Assembly: GCA_025642065.1 (NCBI GenBank)
Contig: JAODUP010000481.1
Span: 567,501-631,500 of the forward strand
Direction of reading: 5' to 3'
Length of the DNA: 64,000 nt
Source: Paralvinella palmiformis
Lineage: Eukaryota; Annelida; Polychaeta; Terebellida; Alvinellidae
Position numbers and translations under genes: made by a program. Below, piece after piece: positions 1 to 11,522 of this stretch. The notes under the pieces were generated by a model, which made no database searches, had not been told where the DNA came from, and worked only from the letters and a program-made list of their open reading frames with translations. Within the stretch, counting starts at the first letter, position 1. Every line of letters starts with the position of its first letter.

Positions 1-636
1 CAAAGTTAATACTAATATCTAACAGCTAACACTAATACCATTCCGTCGATTACTTACTGAACATTCATTGGCGGCTAATTAAGTGTTCATTAAGTGGTAT
101 TAGAAATTTAAGAGGTTTTCGGTTTCAATTAAAATGTGCATTTACATTTTATAATTTACCGTTAATTCATTAGATCTAATTTTTGAACATTTATGAACAT
201 CTACGCTTTATTTTATTGCCGCAGATTTACAATCTCTATCCACATTAATATCCTTATCATTATATTGCCATTTAATATAATATTTGTTAAGAAGCAATTG
301 TTAAAGGTGAAAAGTTCCATTCATTTGTTAAACAATTGTATATAATAAACAGATGCATGGTCAAGTTATATAAAACACATACAATAGAAGGACTTCCTTA
401 ATTCAAATACAGAAGACGGATTATAATACAACAGATGGATTGTAATTAAAAAGTGATATGTTTAGAAACTTTTAATTAGTTATCATGGACTACAAGGTCA
501 GGTTACTTAGCATACGCATTAACAATATTTCATTTGTTTCTGATCATAGTTAAAATAACGAAAAAAGATAATAGTTAATTATTATTTTGTTTACAATTAC
601 CTATGTTACATAACTAGTTAATATTTTGGTTATTCA

Positions 637-637
<1 letters not shown>
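1..637. repeat. Duplicated non-coding block 'a', copy 1
   Basis: No coding potential is visible. From about 290 to 620 the text matches, with many substitutions, the stretch at about 17950-18640. Shared landmarks are the 'caattgtata(t/c)aataaac' motif, a following '(t)caagttatat' motif, 'ggattgtaattaaaa', and later 'ctgaccatagttaa'-like and 'tagttatcat' phrases. The order of landmarks is the same in both places, so this is an old duplication and not chance AT-richness. The first 290 bases hold nothing I recognise. Confidence 0.55.

Positions 638-705
<68 letters not shown>
638..705. repeat. (ATT)n microsatellite
   Basis: This is an almost perfect run of the ATT trinucleotide separating duplicated blocks a and b. 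It could be the expanded tail of a retrotransposon, as with other (AAT)n tracts here, but no element body is visible beside it. Confidence 0.95.
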
Positions 706-900
706 CGCTATAAATATAATTTAGAAGTGCCTATCAAATTATATTACCAGAAACAAAGACTTTACTACAAGTGAGTCAATAAAAGCCTGACACAACATTA
801 ACATAATCGGTCTTTAAAAGAGGCAGGGTAATAAATATACACTCATAATAAAAGTGATCATTATTTTCAAATATTCCATTAGGTTCAAACAGTAGGATCA

Positions 901-927
901 GCAGTAGCAGCAGCAGCAGCAGTAGTA

Positions 928-985
<58 letters not shown>
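901..985. repeat. Compound (AGC)n(AGT)n(AAT)n microsatellite
   Basis: AGC units pass into AGT units and then a long AAT run. The block-b copy near 23.2 kb has only a short AT-rich stretch at this place, so the tract expanded in this copy or was lost in the other. Confidence 0.95.
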
Positions 986-986
<1 letters not shown>

Positions 987-1103
987 TTAAGGCATGCAAT
1001 AGTTCCATTGTAAAGTGCTTTCTTTCTCTTAAAACGTCTAAACTTGTATTTGTTATCAATATTTAGTTTATCAGCTGATTCTACTTCAGGCCGATATTAG
1101 AGT

Positions 1104-1105
<2 letters not shown>

Positions 1106-1148
<43 letters not shown>
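1106..1148. repeat. (TG)n microsatellite
   Basis: A pure TG run. It has an interrupted TG counterpart at about 23366-23460 at the same position in the duplicated block. Confidence 0.95.
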
Positions 1149-1152
<4 letters not shown>

Positions 1153-1240
1153 AGAGTGCCCTATTCCTGCACATCAACTAATTTTACTCTCTTTTTTTGA
1201 CTTACATGTTCTTTAATCAATTTTTGAAATTGAAATTTGA

Positions 1241-3390
1241 AATGAGCAAATGTAAATATTGTGTTGTTTTCAAGAATTAGTGAATGAGTTTATTATAAAT
1301 AAAATAATATATACCTTATAAAAGGTAATATGTATAACATAGATTTGTATATATCGACAAAGAAAAATAACCGATAAATAATTTAAAAAAGGGGTCGTTT
1401 AAAATTATTATAGTGCTTTGTTCGATATAATTGTAATAGTGAGGTTTAAATTAAATGAATCCAGCTTGTGATCAATAAGTAATCTGCTCGACTTATTATA
1501 TTCACGATTTACAGATAAGATAAATAATTAATTATCATTGAATGTTGTGTTTTAAGCTCTCGTTTTGTTTTGGTTTGCCATATCATTATTTTAGGCCGAA
1601 ATAAATCGGATAACTAGAAATGTGATATGAGATAGAGATGTGGATAATATATGGCTGGTCAATATATCTGGATCTGAGCTTATACTTACAGACTGAAATA
1701 CTTTTCCTGTCATTCTCACGCACTTCCTTATGCTATAATTCCTCACGCATTGTCTGTAGTCTTCCCAAACATTGCTGCTTCTTTAATTTTTATCTTAATG
1801 TCATCATTTAATGCAAAATATGTTTGGACGTAAACAAGCCTTATACAGTTTATGAAGGTTATTACGATGCACACGATATGAAGATATTCTTTGATTAAAA
1901 AAAGGATATAAATTACTAATCTTATATTTAAACATTACCTGTGCTGTCACATAATACATTCTTTAATGCCATCAAATATTATGTTTTATTAAATTTGATT
2001 TTCGAGACATAACTCGCATACCGTTTACCTGGTTTTATTTGTTAGTGGAAAAAAACTGAATAAGCATTACCTTTATGTTTTATTCATAACAAGAGATGAG
2101 GTGTAGAAACTGAAATATTCCAAACAGTCATAAACACGCTGATCTTGTTAAAATATTGGTTCAGGTTGCTTTGCCAAATAACCACCAAAGAAGCTTAGAT
2201 TAGAGTGTATGCTATACTTGAGGCGATATATTGATGACTCAGCGGACAAGTAGAAGCAACAATGAAATGTACAATAAATTCTTTATATGAAACTTGTAAA
2301 ATGAAATTGATGTGATGTTTTGGGGGAACATGTTTATATTATAACATAATGTATTAGAAGTCTGTTTTCTAGTAGTGTATCGTTGATCTATTCATATGGA
2401 TGATCTATAAATACAAAAAGAATCACTTGCACTACAAGCACTAATGTTGTTTAATACTTACCCATTAATTCAATTAGGTAGTCTACTGAATAGGCAATAG
2501 CATCTACCCCATTATAGTTCGATTATGTTATTAGACTCTAACTCTAGTTTTCTTATTAGTTCGTATTTAGATTAAGTAAATTATAACTGAATTAAGAACT
2601 TTTGATTTCATTCAAATTGAAGTCCTGTTTGTGAACGAAAACGATCATAAAAATCAAATTCAACTTGTTATTATTCATTCCATGACTGACAAAGATCTAT
2701 TCTACGGCGATTTATATTTTATAAGTTGTTGCAGCTGGACATAACATAACCAAATGACACAAATAAATGAGTTACAAACCTAGAAGCTGCTTTTATTCTC
2801 AACTATATCTGCGTAAATATTTATTTTGTAACATCCTTGTGAATATGACAGCGCAGAATACATCCCAGAATATTATAATGTTTATTTGTACTCAAGTCAA
2901 CTAACTTATACAGACAAATGCTGCATCTTCGGGCGAATCATTAGTTCACAGTCACGGCTGAAATTTAATCAGACATAATTATTAAAATAATAACGTTATA
3001 GGTTTTGTGTTCGGGAGAAAATAGGTAGTTGTTCATCTGACGCGAACTTATGCTGAATTTTTGTAATTATTATTTTCTGATGTAGAAAGCCGTAACAACA
3101 TTTATTTTACAAAGTGGTTCTCCGAGTGATAACGAATTGGTGTTGTTATATGTGTTGGTACCGGTTAACGAAACAAAATAGATAAATGCTGCATTTGCCT
3201 TAAAGGACTTTTATATATCAGAATTAGGTAATAAGTACGCTATAACTATGGTCTTGTAAAGGAACAGTTCACTTTCATCCGAAATTTTCAGGACTAATAC
3301 AAATATTCTCACACAAATTATAACTGATATCAAAATATGAACATGATCAACGACATATTAATTAATCCAGTTCAAAATACTAGTTAATTG
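1241..3390. other. Non-coding AT-rich stretch, nothing recognised
   Basis: No open frame with protein-like composition, RNA gene or mobile-element motif was seen. A weak match between about 1480-1620 and 21296-21410 (phrases around 'cattattttag') suggests a further piece of duplicated sequence (block c), but it is too diverged to be sure. Confidence 0.4.
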
Positions 3391-3394
3391 ACTA

Positions 3395-3900
3395 TTGTTG
3401 GATTATGGGCGCCACCATTTTGAAGCCAGACACATACCGAATAAAACTGAAATCTGACGTCACTTACCACAAACGATTTGTATTACCCAGTTATAACAAT
3501 GCAAACAAGAGTCAGCCAAACATATATTTTCGGGACAAAGCGGAATTAACGAATATCATAGTAAAGGTGGTTCATATGCTACTGAAATGGCTAAAGACAA
3601 CTATATAGTGAAATTCCTTAAGACGATTGCTTCATACTTCTATATCGAGAAGCATCGTTCGAACTGTAGGATTTATGTCAATGAACTGACGACGGTGCGA
3701 ATTAGTAGTAGGTGTGTTGGTTTGGCAGCAGGTAAGGTCACGAGAATGGCTATGCCAGAGTATCTGGCACCTAACTCGATCGGGTTCGAGATGACTACAT
3801 AATATTTGCGCTATCTGAGGTCAGAACATGTGACCTTTCCTTTCCCCTATACAGTCTAGCATTCGAGGAAGCCGTAATGGCTGCCATCCTTTAATTACGA
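3395..3900. repeat. GC-richer island, unclassified; possible SINE or MITE
   Basis: This stretch is less AT-rich than its surroundings and holds two overlapping short frames with no recognisable domain. At 3753-3769 there is a perfect 7-bp hairpin (TGCCAGA/TCTGGCA, 3-nt loop). At 3783-3793 'ggttcgagatg' resembles a pol III B box, and 'tggcagcaggt' at 3723 is a weak A box. These features could mark the tRNA-like head of a SINE, but I could not find a tail or target-site duplication. It may equally be a MITE; phrases around 'gccaccattttg' and 'ggctgccatcctt' near the ends are suggestive only. Confidence 0.3.
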
Positions 3901-4079
3901 GTATTTCTTTATATCTATAATACCAAGTAGAGTTCTTGATTATTATATTGGGATTTTGGGTTATTATTATACTTTATTGTATATATATTACACATAAATA
4001 TATATTACATATTTAAATAATATTATTTGAGGGTGAATTGCTCCTTTAAGGATAACAGAATCATAAAATAATAGCTATG

Positions 4080-4588
4080 ATATGTGTGGCCTAAATGTAT
4101 GTGGGTAGGCTCAAATGTATGTAGGTGTGTTTGTTTGTGTTAGTATGTGTATGAATATGTATGTGTGTGTATGTATGTGTATGCGTGTCTGCATATGCGT
4201 GTGTCCGTTTGTGTGTGCATGTGTGGTTTCTTTTTATGGAACAATATTAGTTTATGATGAATGTTACGGATTAAAGGCTAATTGTTGTTAGTTTGAGATT
4301 AGGTTTCCAGGTACAGACAATTTAAGCTAATTGTTACAGCAACTCTATCCGTACACCTGTAATACTGAGATAGGTTTCTCAAAGGATATCTAGCTTTGAT
4401 GTCTTAATTAGTTCTGGGTGTCTAAGGCAAGCCAGTAATGCATGTTTTTATATATTATGCATTAAAAACAATACACCTTCGAATATCATGTTGTGTGAGT
4501 TGATAACAAGCAGTAGCTAAAATGCAAAACATTTGTTTATTAAGGGTACAACGTTATCATAATTATTGAAGGATCAAACTAAAATAGA
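4080..4588. repeat. Duplicated non-coding block 'f', copy 1 (left part)
   Basis: It starts in degenerate TG/TATG repeats (4080-4230) and continues with phrases such as 'gattaggtttccagg', 'tctagctttgatgtctta' and 'aattgataac' that recur in the same order at about 10160-10470 and 26740-27060. The three copies are well diverged and none keeps an open frame. The block resumes at 4909 after an insertion. Confidence 0.8.
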
Positions 4589-4908
4589 CAATCAGTTTTA
4601 CGGAAACCGACACGTCTGTTGGGCCGAAGTATGACGTTGTCAGTGCGACGATTATCAATATGACATCGATCTAAATGTCCGAGGACCATTCAACAAACAT
4701 CGATCCTTATTTTTCCGGATTTAGCGCATCCTCTCCTGTACCGCAGCGAACGTACACAGGAATTAACGGTACTGAATCAGTTCATAACATTTTCGTTGCA
4801 ATTTGTACCGATTTGCAAGCAATGAATTATATCGAGTGCGCTTTTGATGTTCTCGTTTTGATTTTTCGTCACACATCTGCATAATTTGTTTGAGTTATGC
4901 AATCTACT
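4589..4908. mobile_element. Insertion of unknown type inside block f copy 1
   Basis: The copies of block f at 10.46 and 27.06 kb run straight from the 'aaaat(t/a)' phrase into 'atattattcag', but this copy has about 320 extra bases at that point. The extra sequence is richer in GC and CpG than its flanks and contains a 69-codon frame (4675-4884) with no recognisable domain. I see no terminal inverted repeats, poly-A tail or clear target duplication. It is best described as an insertion of unidentified origin; a deletion in the other two copies is the alternative. Confidence 0.45.
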
Positions 4909-5510
4909 AAAAATGATTCAATATTATTTTGTTATTTATTTGATGCAAAAATATGTTTCAAATATTCATACCAAACGTCCAATGTGTCCCTAACCATTCG
5001 TATACCCGGAATGAAGACGAGACAGTAAAAATCATGATATGTAGTAGGTATCAGACCATTTAGAAAAGGAGAAAAAATACAATTGTAAGTGAAATTAACC
5101 CCGAAAGTGACATTTTGTTCACTAAATTATGAAACTAACTATAATTTCGGAATAATAGACAACTGATGTTTTTGTGAAACGGTACTGTTTATGAATTTGA
5201 TAAAACAAAAAGGAATATTGTCATATATATATATTAATAAAATTATTTCAAGGGAGTGCTTAGTTTTGTTATTTCTTTTGCAGCAAATAATTACCTGTTT
5301 ATATAAAAGTACCATATCTTAATTATTTCGGTGGATTGCGCTAAATCATTGGCTAATGACTAAATGTGACTAACAGGCAATGGTGAAAAAATGTAATGTG
5401 TTGACCAAGAGCTCGCTCTAGCAGTAAAGCTGAGATAATTTAAAAAGATCGTTAAAGAACATTGTGTTTGCTAAGGATGGATACACCATATTTTGTTTAA
5501 TATACGGACT
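4909..5510. repeat. Duplicated non-coding block 'f', copy 1 (right part)
   Basis: This continues the match to about 10500-11250: 'aaagtgaca' with a following 'ttgt(t/g)ca', 'ataata(g/a)acaac', 'tttc(a/g)agggaatg'-like, 'attacctgttt', 'taccatatctta', and 'ctgagata' phrases. It contains no SINE where copy 2 does (between 'attacctgttt' and the 'atatcttaat' phrase), so it serves as the empty site for that SINE. Confidence 0.75.
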
Positions 5511-5744
5511 AAGAAAAACTTTAGAATATCCCAAAATGCTGCATGAAGGATTTTTTAGAGCACTCTTACAATAATTTTCGTGGTATTTTTCATAGTATTG
5601 TGTCATTATATAATGTCAATTTATTGTGTTCAATAATATTGAATATTGAATATTGAATATAGTTCTTCTTTTTATTGCCAATTCTTTGAACCCGTGTCAA
5701 ATACTTCACAACACAACTAAAATCCTAATTCAAAATATTGTCCT

Positions 5745-6790
5745 TGTGTTAAAGCTACCGAATCATGCCAAGCAATATGAACAAAATATGCAATGCTTCG
5801 TGTGGCCTCTTCTGGCGTTGTGTACGGCACGCCGGTATCGAATGATGCTCTAAAGCAAGGGTTGAGAGCTTCTGATCCGGAATATCTCGCCAGATGTCCA
5901 CACCGGCTTGGGTTAGTTCAGCCACGTTTGTTGGGGGTTTTCCATGTTTTTCAATCCACGTGAGATTTCCGACAAGAGGTTCTGGATCTGGTTCAAATCC
6001 GGTGAAATAGTAAGCCAATCCATGTAATGCACATTCTCATCTTCGAGGAAATCCATGACGCGTCGCGCTCGATGTGCTGGACCATTGTCATCTTGGAACA
6101 CAAACTTTGTCTGGCAGTCTCTCTTAACAAATGGAAGCATTTTGGTTTCCAGAACACGTATGTACTGGTACTGATCGATGTTTCCATGCAGTACGTGGAG
6201 TTCGGAATTCCCTCTGCTATGGAAGGCACCCCATATCGTGACTACGCCACCGCGTGCTTCTACTCTAGGTAGTACATACTCATCGTGTGAGCTTGTCTGA
6301 GCCCTCGAACACGACCATGTTAACGATACAGCAAACATTTGGATTCGTCATTGAACATAATATGTTGCCAGTTACCAACACCAGTTCAAGCGCCCACGTG
6401 TTCACACAAATCGCGCTTATCGGTGTTTTCTTTACAGTAGGGGCTTCCTCACATGTCGTCTTGCCAAATAACCAACGTTCAAAGGTCGATAATTCACCAG
6501 CCCAGTTGCCACAGGAACATAGGTGAAAAGGACCCAGTCGGCACGGAGCTGAGATGAAGGGTTTTTTCGGCTATTATGGCACAGTCGGAACAGATATCGG
6601 TTATGTCTAGCTACAGTTTTCTCGGGACAATCAGATATTGGCCTAAGAGTCGTTAGACCAGTCTCCCGATGACGGTTCAGGATCTTAAAGGTCGATCATT
6701 GGGTAATCCGGAATACTTGGGCAATGTCCTTCTGACTAGACCCGACTTACCAACGATCCTGTTGCACAAATCTGCACTCAATTGACGTCA
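5745..6790 (-). mobile_element. Tc1-like transposase relic (degenerate)
   Basis: On the minus strand this encodes most of a Tc1/mariner (IS630-type) DDE transposase. Reading from 6790 down, a helix-turn-helix region includes 'QKDIAQVFRITQ'. Next come a 'GYLARRHVRKPLL' linker motif, the first catalytic box 'FNDESK' near 6345 and then 'VTIWGAF'. The second box 'FQDDNGPAHR' lies near 6080, followed by 'SPDLNQIQ' and a C-terminal 'WRDIPDQKLSTL' near 5900. Stops follow the first box, and a frame change near 6000 separates the end of the catalytic domain from the C terminus. The residue 34 positions after the second Asp, normally Glu, is Gln, so the DD34E triad is broken. Tc1 transposases cut and paste at TA sites, but this copy cannot do so. 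The surrounding insertion, judged against the empty copy at 11.2-11.3 kb, spans roughly 5.51-7.08 kb; I could not resolve its inverted repeats. Confidence 0.85.
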
Positions 6791-7089
6791 CATGGTTGTT
6801 AATTATCTCATATGAAGTTCAGAAAAACTTTAAAAGGAAGAGGCTTTTCACTTATATATGTTCTACAACCGGTATCAAAGGGATTGACAACCAAACAAAA
6901 GGGCGCTCATTAATTGGTTAATTGCATTCACCCCATCGGTCTTACCAGCAGGCAAACTTAACTGTATTCTGAATGTCTATATTGGTTACGAATGAAATAT
7001 GCATTATATATGGCTGGATTATCAGACTAAATGTCAAAAAACAAAAGCAAAACTGTGCGATATATTCCAAACTTTATTCCTAGACTATA

Positions 7090-7230
7090 AGATATGAAAT
7101 GATAGAGTAAACAACAGGCAGAATACGTATGTAAATATAATGTCAAAGTGTTGGTGGAATTCATGACCTTGAGACTAATTACTATTGTGTCTAATATAAT
7201 TCTCTTGCACTTTATTAGTGCACAAAATTC
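7090..7230. repeat. Fragment of block f-g between two insertions
   Basis: The phrases 'ccttgagactaattactatt' and 'taatataatt' here match 'ccttgacaccatatactatt' and 'ctaattatatt' at about 11316-11360. This is the piece of duplicated block lying between the Tc1 insertion on the left and the LINE insertion on the right. Confidence 0.55.
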
Positions 7231-7282
7231 ATATAGTGATGGTAGTGATGGTAACTGTAGTTAGTAATGCTCTTCTAGTAGT

Positions 7283-8100
7283 GTCATATATAGCTTGCTT
7301 GGAGAAAATCGTTAGGGCTATAGATATTACAAAAAAGAGTATCAATATTAATGGAGGGAAACTCAACCATCTACGATTTGCAGGTGATATTAAATGGTAG
7401 CTCGTGCTGTATATGCTATTGAGATAATGCTTCAAGAGCTGGACAACTCAAGCAGGAAATGTGGACTGAAAATGAACATGAGAAAAAGAAAGATCATGGC
7501 AGGAACCACAATAACAACCAAGGCAGTATATATAAACGGAATCCAACTTGATCAAGTAGATGAGTATGTTTAGTTAGGACAACGTTTTACATTAATAGAG
7601 AAAAAACAAGACAAAGAAATAAGAAGAAGGGTCAAAGCAGGATGGCAGGCATTTGGAAGACACAGCACAATTATGAAAGGTATATACTACCAACATGCTT
7701 AAAAAGAAAGTTCTTCAACTAGTATATACTTCCAGCAAAATGACATATGGAACAGAGACCTGGACATTAACAACAAACATTATAAAGACCGATAAAACTA
7801 ACTAGTGGGTGAGGGACCAAATTAAAGACGTGATGGAAATAATTAAAAACAGAAAATGAACATTGACAGGTCACATCAGCCGCAGAACGGATAATAGATG
7901 GAGTGCAGCACTGACAGTTTGGACACCCATGGGTGGGAAAAGAAATCGAGGAAGGCAACGAAAAGGTGGAGAGATGAGCTACAATAGAACTGGGGCAATG
8001 CGAACTGGCACATCAGAGCAAGAAACCGAGACTTTTGTAGGCAACGTATTAAGGCTTTCGTCCTGCAGTGGACTGATCGTGGTTAAAGATGAGAAGATGA
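7283..8100 (+). mobile_element. RTE-type LINE fragment (RT fingers/thumb and C terminus)
   Basis: In broken frames this carries the distal half of an RTE-clade reverse transcriptase. In order: 'ACLEKIVRAIDITKK', then 'LRFAGDI' at 7371-7391, the polymerase box in which the usual FADD has become FAGD (Asp to Gly at 7383-7385). After that come 'MLQELDNSSRKCGLKMNM', 'VDEYV' followed by a stop, 'KEIRRRVKAGWQAFGRH', 'MTYGTETWTL'-like text, and 'TGHISRRTDNRWSAAL' with 'GGKRNRGRQRK'. This order is characteristic of RTE/BovB-like elements. The endonuclease and N-terminal RT are missing, as expected for 5' truncation during target-primed reverse transcription. Several stops and frameshifts make it inactive. 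It interrupts duplicated block f-g. Confidence 0.85.
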
Positions 8101-8554
8101 GTACTGGTAGTGGTTGTTGTTGCGATAGTTCTGGCTGTTATTTTAGCCTTTCTTATAGTAATCGTAATGTCACTATCCAGTTCTATTTTCAAACTCTCCA
8201 CTCAAGCAATTACTTAAAATTATATGCATTATTTAATGTCCTTCCAGGTGACACGATTCATGTCTGGATTAATTGTATACATATAATACAAATGTATGTT
8301 ACTGAAACTATGGTTGAGTCAGAGAGTAAGGTAATGTATTTCAACCTGTGAATGTATTTAGAATTATCCCACGTAGGTGAACATTTAATTATAGCTCATC
8401 TTTAGCTTCCTCATCGAGGTAATCAGCTATATCAGTGGAAGTGCTATCCTATATTATCCTAATCTTAGATAAGTGAATTAACGAAGTGTTTGTTTTGCAT
8501 GACAGTAGACGATTACACATATCATGAAGATCCACCAGACACTGTATTAGTAGA
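8101..8554. other. Non-coding stretch after the LINE fragment
   Basis: This could be the LINE 3' untranslated region plus unmatched flank. Copy 2 of the block has no counterpart here. The long frame that runs on from the LINE at 7863-8351 is partly LINE C terminus out of register and partly chance. Confidence 0.35.
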
Positions 8555-8717
8555 AATTACAATGTAGATTTAATAATCCGCAGTAATCCATGATGTTCTA
8601 TAGAGATACTCACTTCATAGCTAAATTAATACTAAATGAATATAAAATATGAATAGCCAGTTAATAGTATATATTGGTTGTCCAAGATAACGATCTATTA
8701 ATAGGCTATTAAGTTCA
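8555..8717. repeat. Duplicated block 'g', copy 1
   Basis: This matches about 11395-11520. Shared phrases include 'taataatcc', 'aatccatg', 'tatagagat'/'tatcgagatt', 'aaatatgaa', 'atgaataacca'-like and 'ttagtat(a/t)ta'. Both copies then run into a CT-rich tract. Confidence 0.65.
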
Positions 8718-8792
8718 GCCCCCCACCCCCTCTCTCTCTCTCTCTATCTCACTTCCCTCTCCCTTTCTTCTTCTTTTTCTTCTTCTCTCTAG

Positions 8793-8880
<88 letters not shown>
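8718..8880. repeat. (CT)n and long (TA)n microsatellite
   Basis: A pyrimidine-rich tract (8718-8790) is followed by an uninterrupted TA run to about 8876. The tyrosine/isoleucine frame read on the minus strand is an artefact of the TA run. Confidence 0.95.
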
Positions 8881-8884
<4 letters not shown>

Positions 8885-9589
8885 AAGCTGCTTTAATGGG
8901 TAAATGACTTTCGAAGAAACAATAATTAAACCATCTTCTTTCTGTATTCAAGGTCCATGAAAGCTGTTCATGTACAACTATATTATGACTAGAAATAGTC
9001 AATAAATTGTGAGCTTCAGTGTTTCCTTTAAATAAGAATTGACATTTACTTATAGATTAATGAAGATTTAAAATGTTATTATTTTATGTTTTTATTTTGT
9101 CACAAAGATACAGGATTAGTGGTTACAGGAATGTAGTATTGTGTGCCACAAACCTGTTCCATACCCAGATATATAAATAAAAATGAAGCTATAATATGGA
9201 ACAAATCAGGCTTTTATCGACAGCGAGAACTAACGTAATGAGGAAATTGATATACCATCTAAGAGCTTGGAATCTGTTACTTAACAGTAAATCACAAGTT
9301 CTATATTAGTTATCAAGCAACAGGTGTACCCCCTTAAATAACACAGCTAATGTCCTCGTTGAATTATTTTCGTTGTTAGTTATATTTTCTTATATATTCC
9401 GAGAAAGGAAAATAGTTAGTAACACCGAACTACTGCAATCTATAATGTTCTTGCTACTTGAGTCATTTTATACTGGATTGATTTTGACGACTAATTAAAG
9501 TTGAGTTGTTGGTACTTAATGGATTCTAGTTAATCCAAGGACTTATGACCTATATCTAGAATCAGTAGGCATCTCGGAGGATTGTGCAT
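8881..9589. other. Non-coding, nothing recognised
   Basis: AT-rich text with no coding signal, repeat landmark or RNA gene that I can support. Confidence 0.4.
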
Positions 9590-10836
9590 TTATATTTTTA
9601 CTATTTAAACATTGCCAATTTATATTTCTAACGTCAACCGATGTGGAGAGGATTAAATATATATGGTTAATAATATACAACTGCACAACAGTATATAAGC
9701 CATTTCAATGTATGCTAACATCATAACACCATAAACTAATACACTGTTGTGTGGCTCCTAACAACATTAATTTTAATAGTAGGTCTCTGGGGCATAAATA
9801 TCCAACGGCGATGGAGTGAGCGATAACAATTTGATGGTGTATTTAATGGTACTTGATCACGAAACAACTGAAACAAATAATATAGTTATTTTGATGGACT
9901 ATTGTACATCACTATTAGGTAATTAATAAGCTATAGATATGGTCTATTAAACATAATGGAAATATATTAGTATAACCAGGATATTTATGGCACAAATGGG
10001 TGCGTGTGTGCGCGTATTTTTTGGTTGTGCGTGTATGTATGTGTATGGGTATGGGGTATGGGAGTAGTTGTGTGTGTTTAGGCTTGTTAGGTGAATATCA
10101 ATGGAATAATATCCTGATGTGTATTCATGTATTGGTGCACGCGTATGTGTCTGTTTAAGCGTATGGTTAGTTATTAGGTTTCCACGTATAGATACCAATA
10201 TACGTTAATGGCTACATCAACTCTATTAGCACAACTGTATCATTCGAGTGGGCTTCTCTAAAGATGTCTAGCTTTGATGTCTTAAGTAGTTCTGCTTACC
10301 CAGTAAGGGAAACTAGTATTATTTGTTTGTGTCTCCTACATTAAAGCAATACACCCTAGAATCTCATTTGGTATGAATTGATAAACAACAATAGCTAAAT
10401 AATGGAAAGTTGATTGATTATGGGTATGATATAATCAAAATTGCTGATGGATCAAAATAAAATTGGTACGAAATATAGTAGAATGAATTATAATATTATT
10501 CAGTGATTTATTAGCTATTAAAATACATTTTTAATATTCTAATCAAAGGAGGTACAAAGTATACAAACCATTTGTATACTCGGATAGAAAGCGATTATAT
10601 AAAAAAAGTGTTATGTGAAGTAGATATCTAACCATTTAGAACAAATAAATATAAATAAATTATGTTAACTTAACTCCCAAAGTGACAATTTCTTGTGCAT
10701 CAAATTAATTATATTTTCAGAATAATAAACAACCAATCTTATTCTGAGATGGTAATAATCATTCTAAGTTATAAAATTCTTTCGAGGGAATGTTTTGTTT
10801 TGTGATTTTATTTTTCTGTAAATTGCATTACCTGTT
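9590..10836. repeat. Duplicated block 'f', copy 2 (left part)
   Basis: The left end matches copy 3: 'tttctaacgtcaaccgatgt' resembles 'gtctaacgtaagccaatgta' near 26228. 'gtctctggggcataaatatcc' with 'ggcgatggagtgagcgataac' resembles 26344-26390. From 9995 the TG/TATG stretch and then the 'attaggtttcca' and 'tctagctttgatgtctta' phrases match copies 1 and 3. No open frame is conserved. The minus-strand frame at 9947-10198 is only the translated CA-rich repeat. Confidence 0.8.
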
Positions 10837-10847
10837 TTTGTGATCTA

Positions 10848-11017
10848 TGATGATGGTAGTTAGTGTTTTACGGCCACTCTTTTGCACATGGTAGGCTTAA
10901 TGAACCGAACGATCTCCAAATGTAATGAAACGAAGTCAGGATGAAACAACCGTCAGATATGTCCAGGCCGAGATTCAAACATGGGTGGTAATGATCTGTG
11001 GTCGATTACGCTACCGC
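10848..11017 (-). mobile_element. tRNA-derived SINE with 11-bp target-site duplication
   Basis: Read on the minus strand, the 5' end holds a pol III A-box-like 'tagcgtaatcgacc' and a B-box-like 'gtttgaatctcgg' about 33 bases later. A unique body follows, including the rc of 'ttttacggccactcttttgc', then a short CAT-repeat tail. The element is flanked by the direct repeat TTTGTGATCTA at 10837-10847 and 11018-11028. Block f copy 1 lacks the whole insert and carries no second flank, which makes it the empty site. SINEs are non-autonomous and borrow LINE machinery, and 11 bp is a usual target duplication length. A partial relative lies at 60350-60405. The head lacks the first few tRNA-like bases, so it may be slightly 5' truncated. 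Confidence 0.75.
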
Positions 11018-11028
11018 TTTGTGATCTA

Positions 11029-11522
11029 CGTATATTAATTATCAATACCAAATCTTAATAATATCATTAAATTGCTCTAAGTCATTTTCAAATGCCTGAA
11101 TTTGACCAAAAGGGAATGCCGAAAACGTGAAATATGTTGGTCAAAAAGTATATCTTTTAGTAAATCTGAGATAGTCATAAAATGTCTCTAAATACCATTT
11201 TATTTTCTAAGAATGGATGTACTATATCTTATTAAATATAACATATAAAATGGTAGAGCCAAAAACATTTATAGCACATATATACATACCCTGTCAATTT
11301 ACTTGTGGGCTTTATAGCCTTGACACCATATACTATTATGTTCAATCTAATTATATTGCATGAGGATAACACTATTTATGGAGATTATAATGTGGAGTTA
11401 ATAACCTGTAGTTAATAATCCATGGTTTCCTATCGAGATTCACACTATATGGATGATATAATTAGAAATAAATATGAACTATGAATAACCATTTAGTATT
11501 ATACAGTGCTCTCACTATCACC

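Larger units (their letters stand above)
771..1240. repeat. Duplicated non-coding block 'b', copy 1
   Basis: This block matches about 23100-23560. Shared text includes 'gtcaataaaagcct', 'acacaacattaac', a 'gatcatta' phrase, 'gtg(t/c)tttctttctc', 'gtttagttta', and a 'gagtt(a/t)tatgt' phrase leading straight into a TG microsatellite in both copies, then 'agagtg' and a pyrimidine tract. In this copy two microsatellites (901-985 and 1106-1148) lie inside the block. No reading frame is conserved between the copies, so I treat it as duplicated non-coding sequence. Confidence 0.7.

Noticed and set aside
3395..3900. A genuine tRNA gene near 3720-3795
   Set aside because: A hairpin and B-box-like motif exist, but the acceptor and T stems do not pair, so a functional tRNA is not supported.
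7863..8351. 162-codon frame as a possible host gene
   Set aside because: The first part is the C terminus of the RTE LINE ('TGHISRRTDNRW'). The remainder is a frame-shifted or chance extension.
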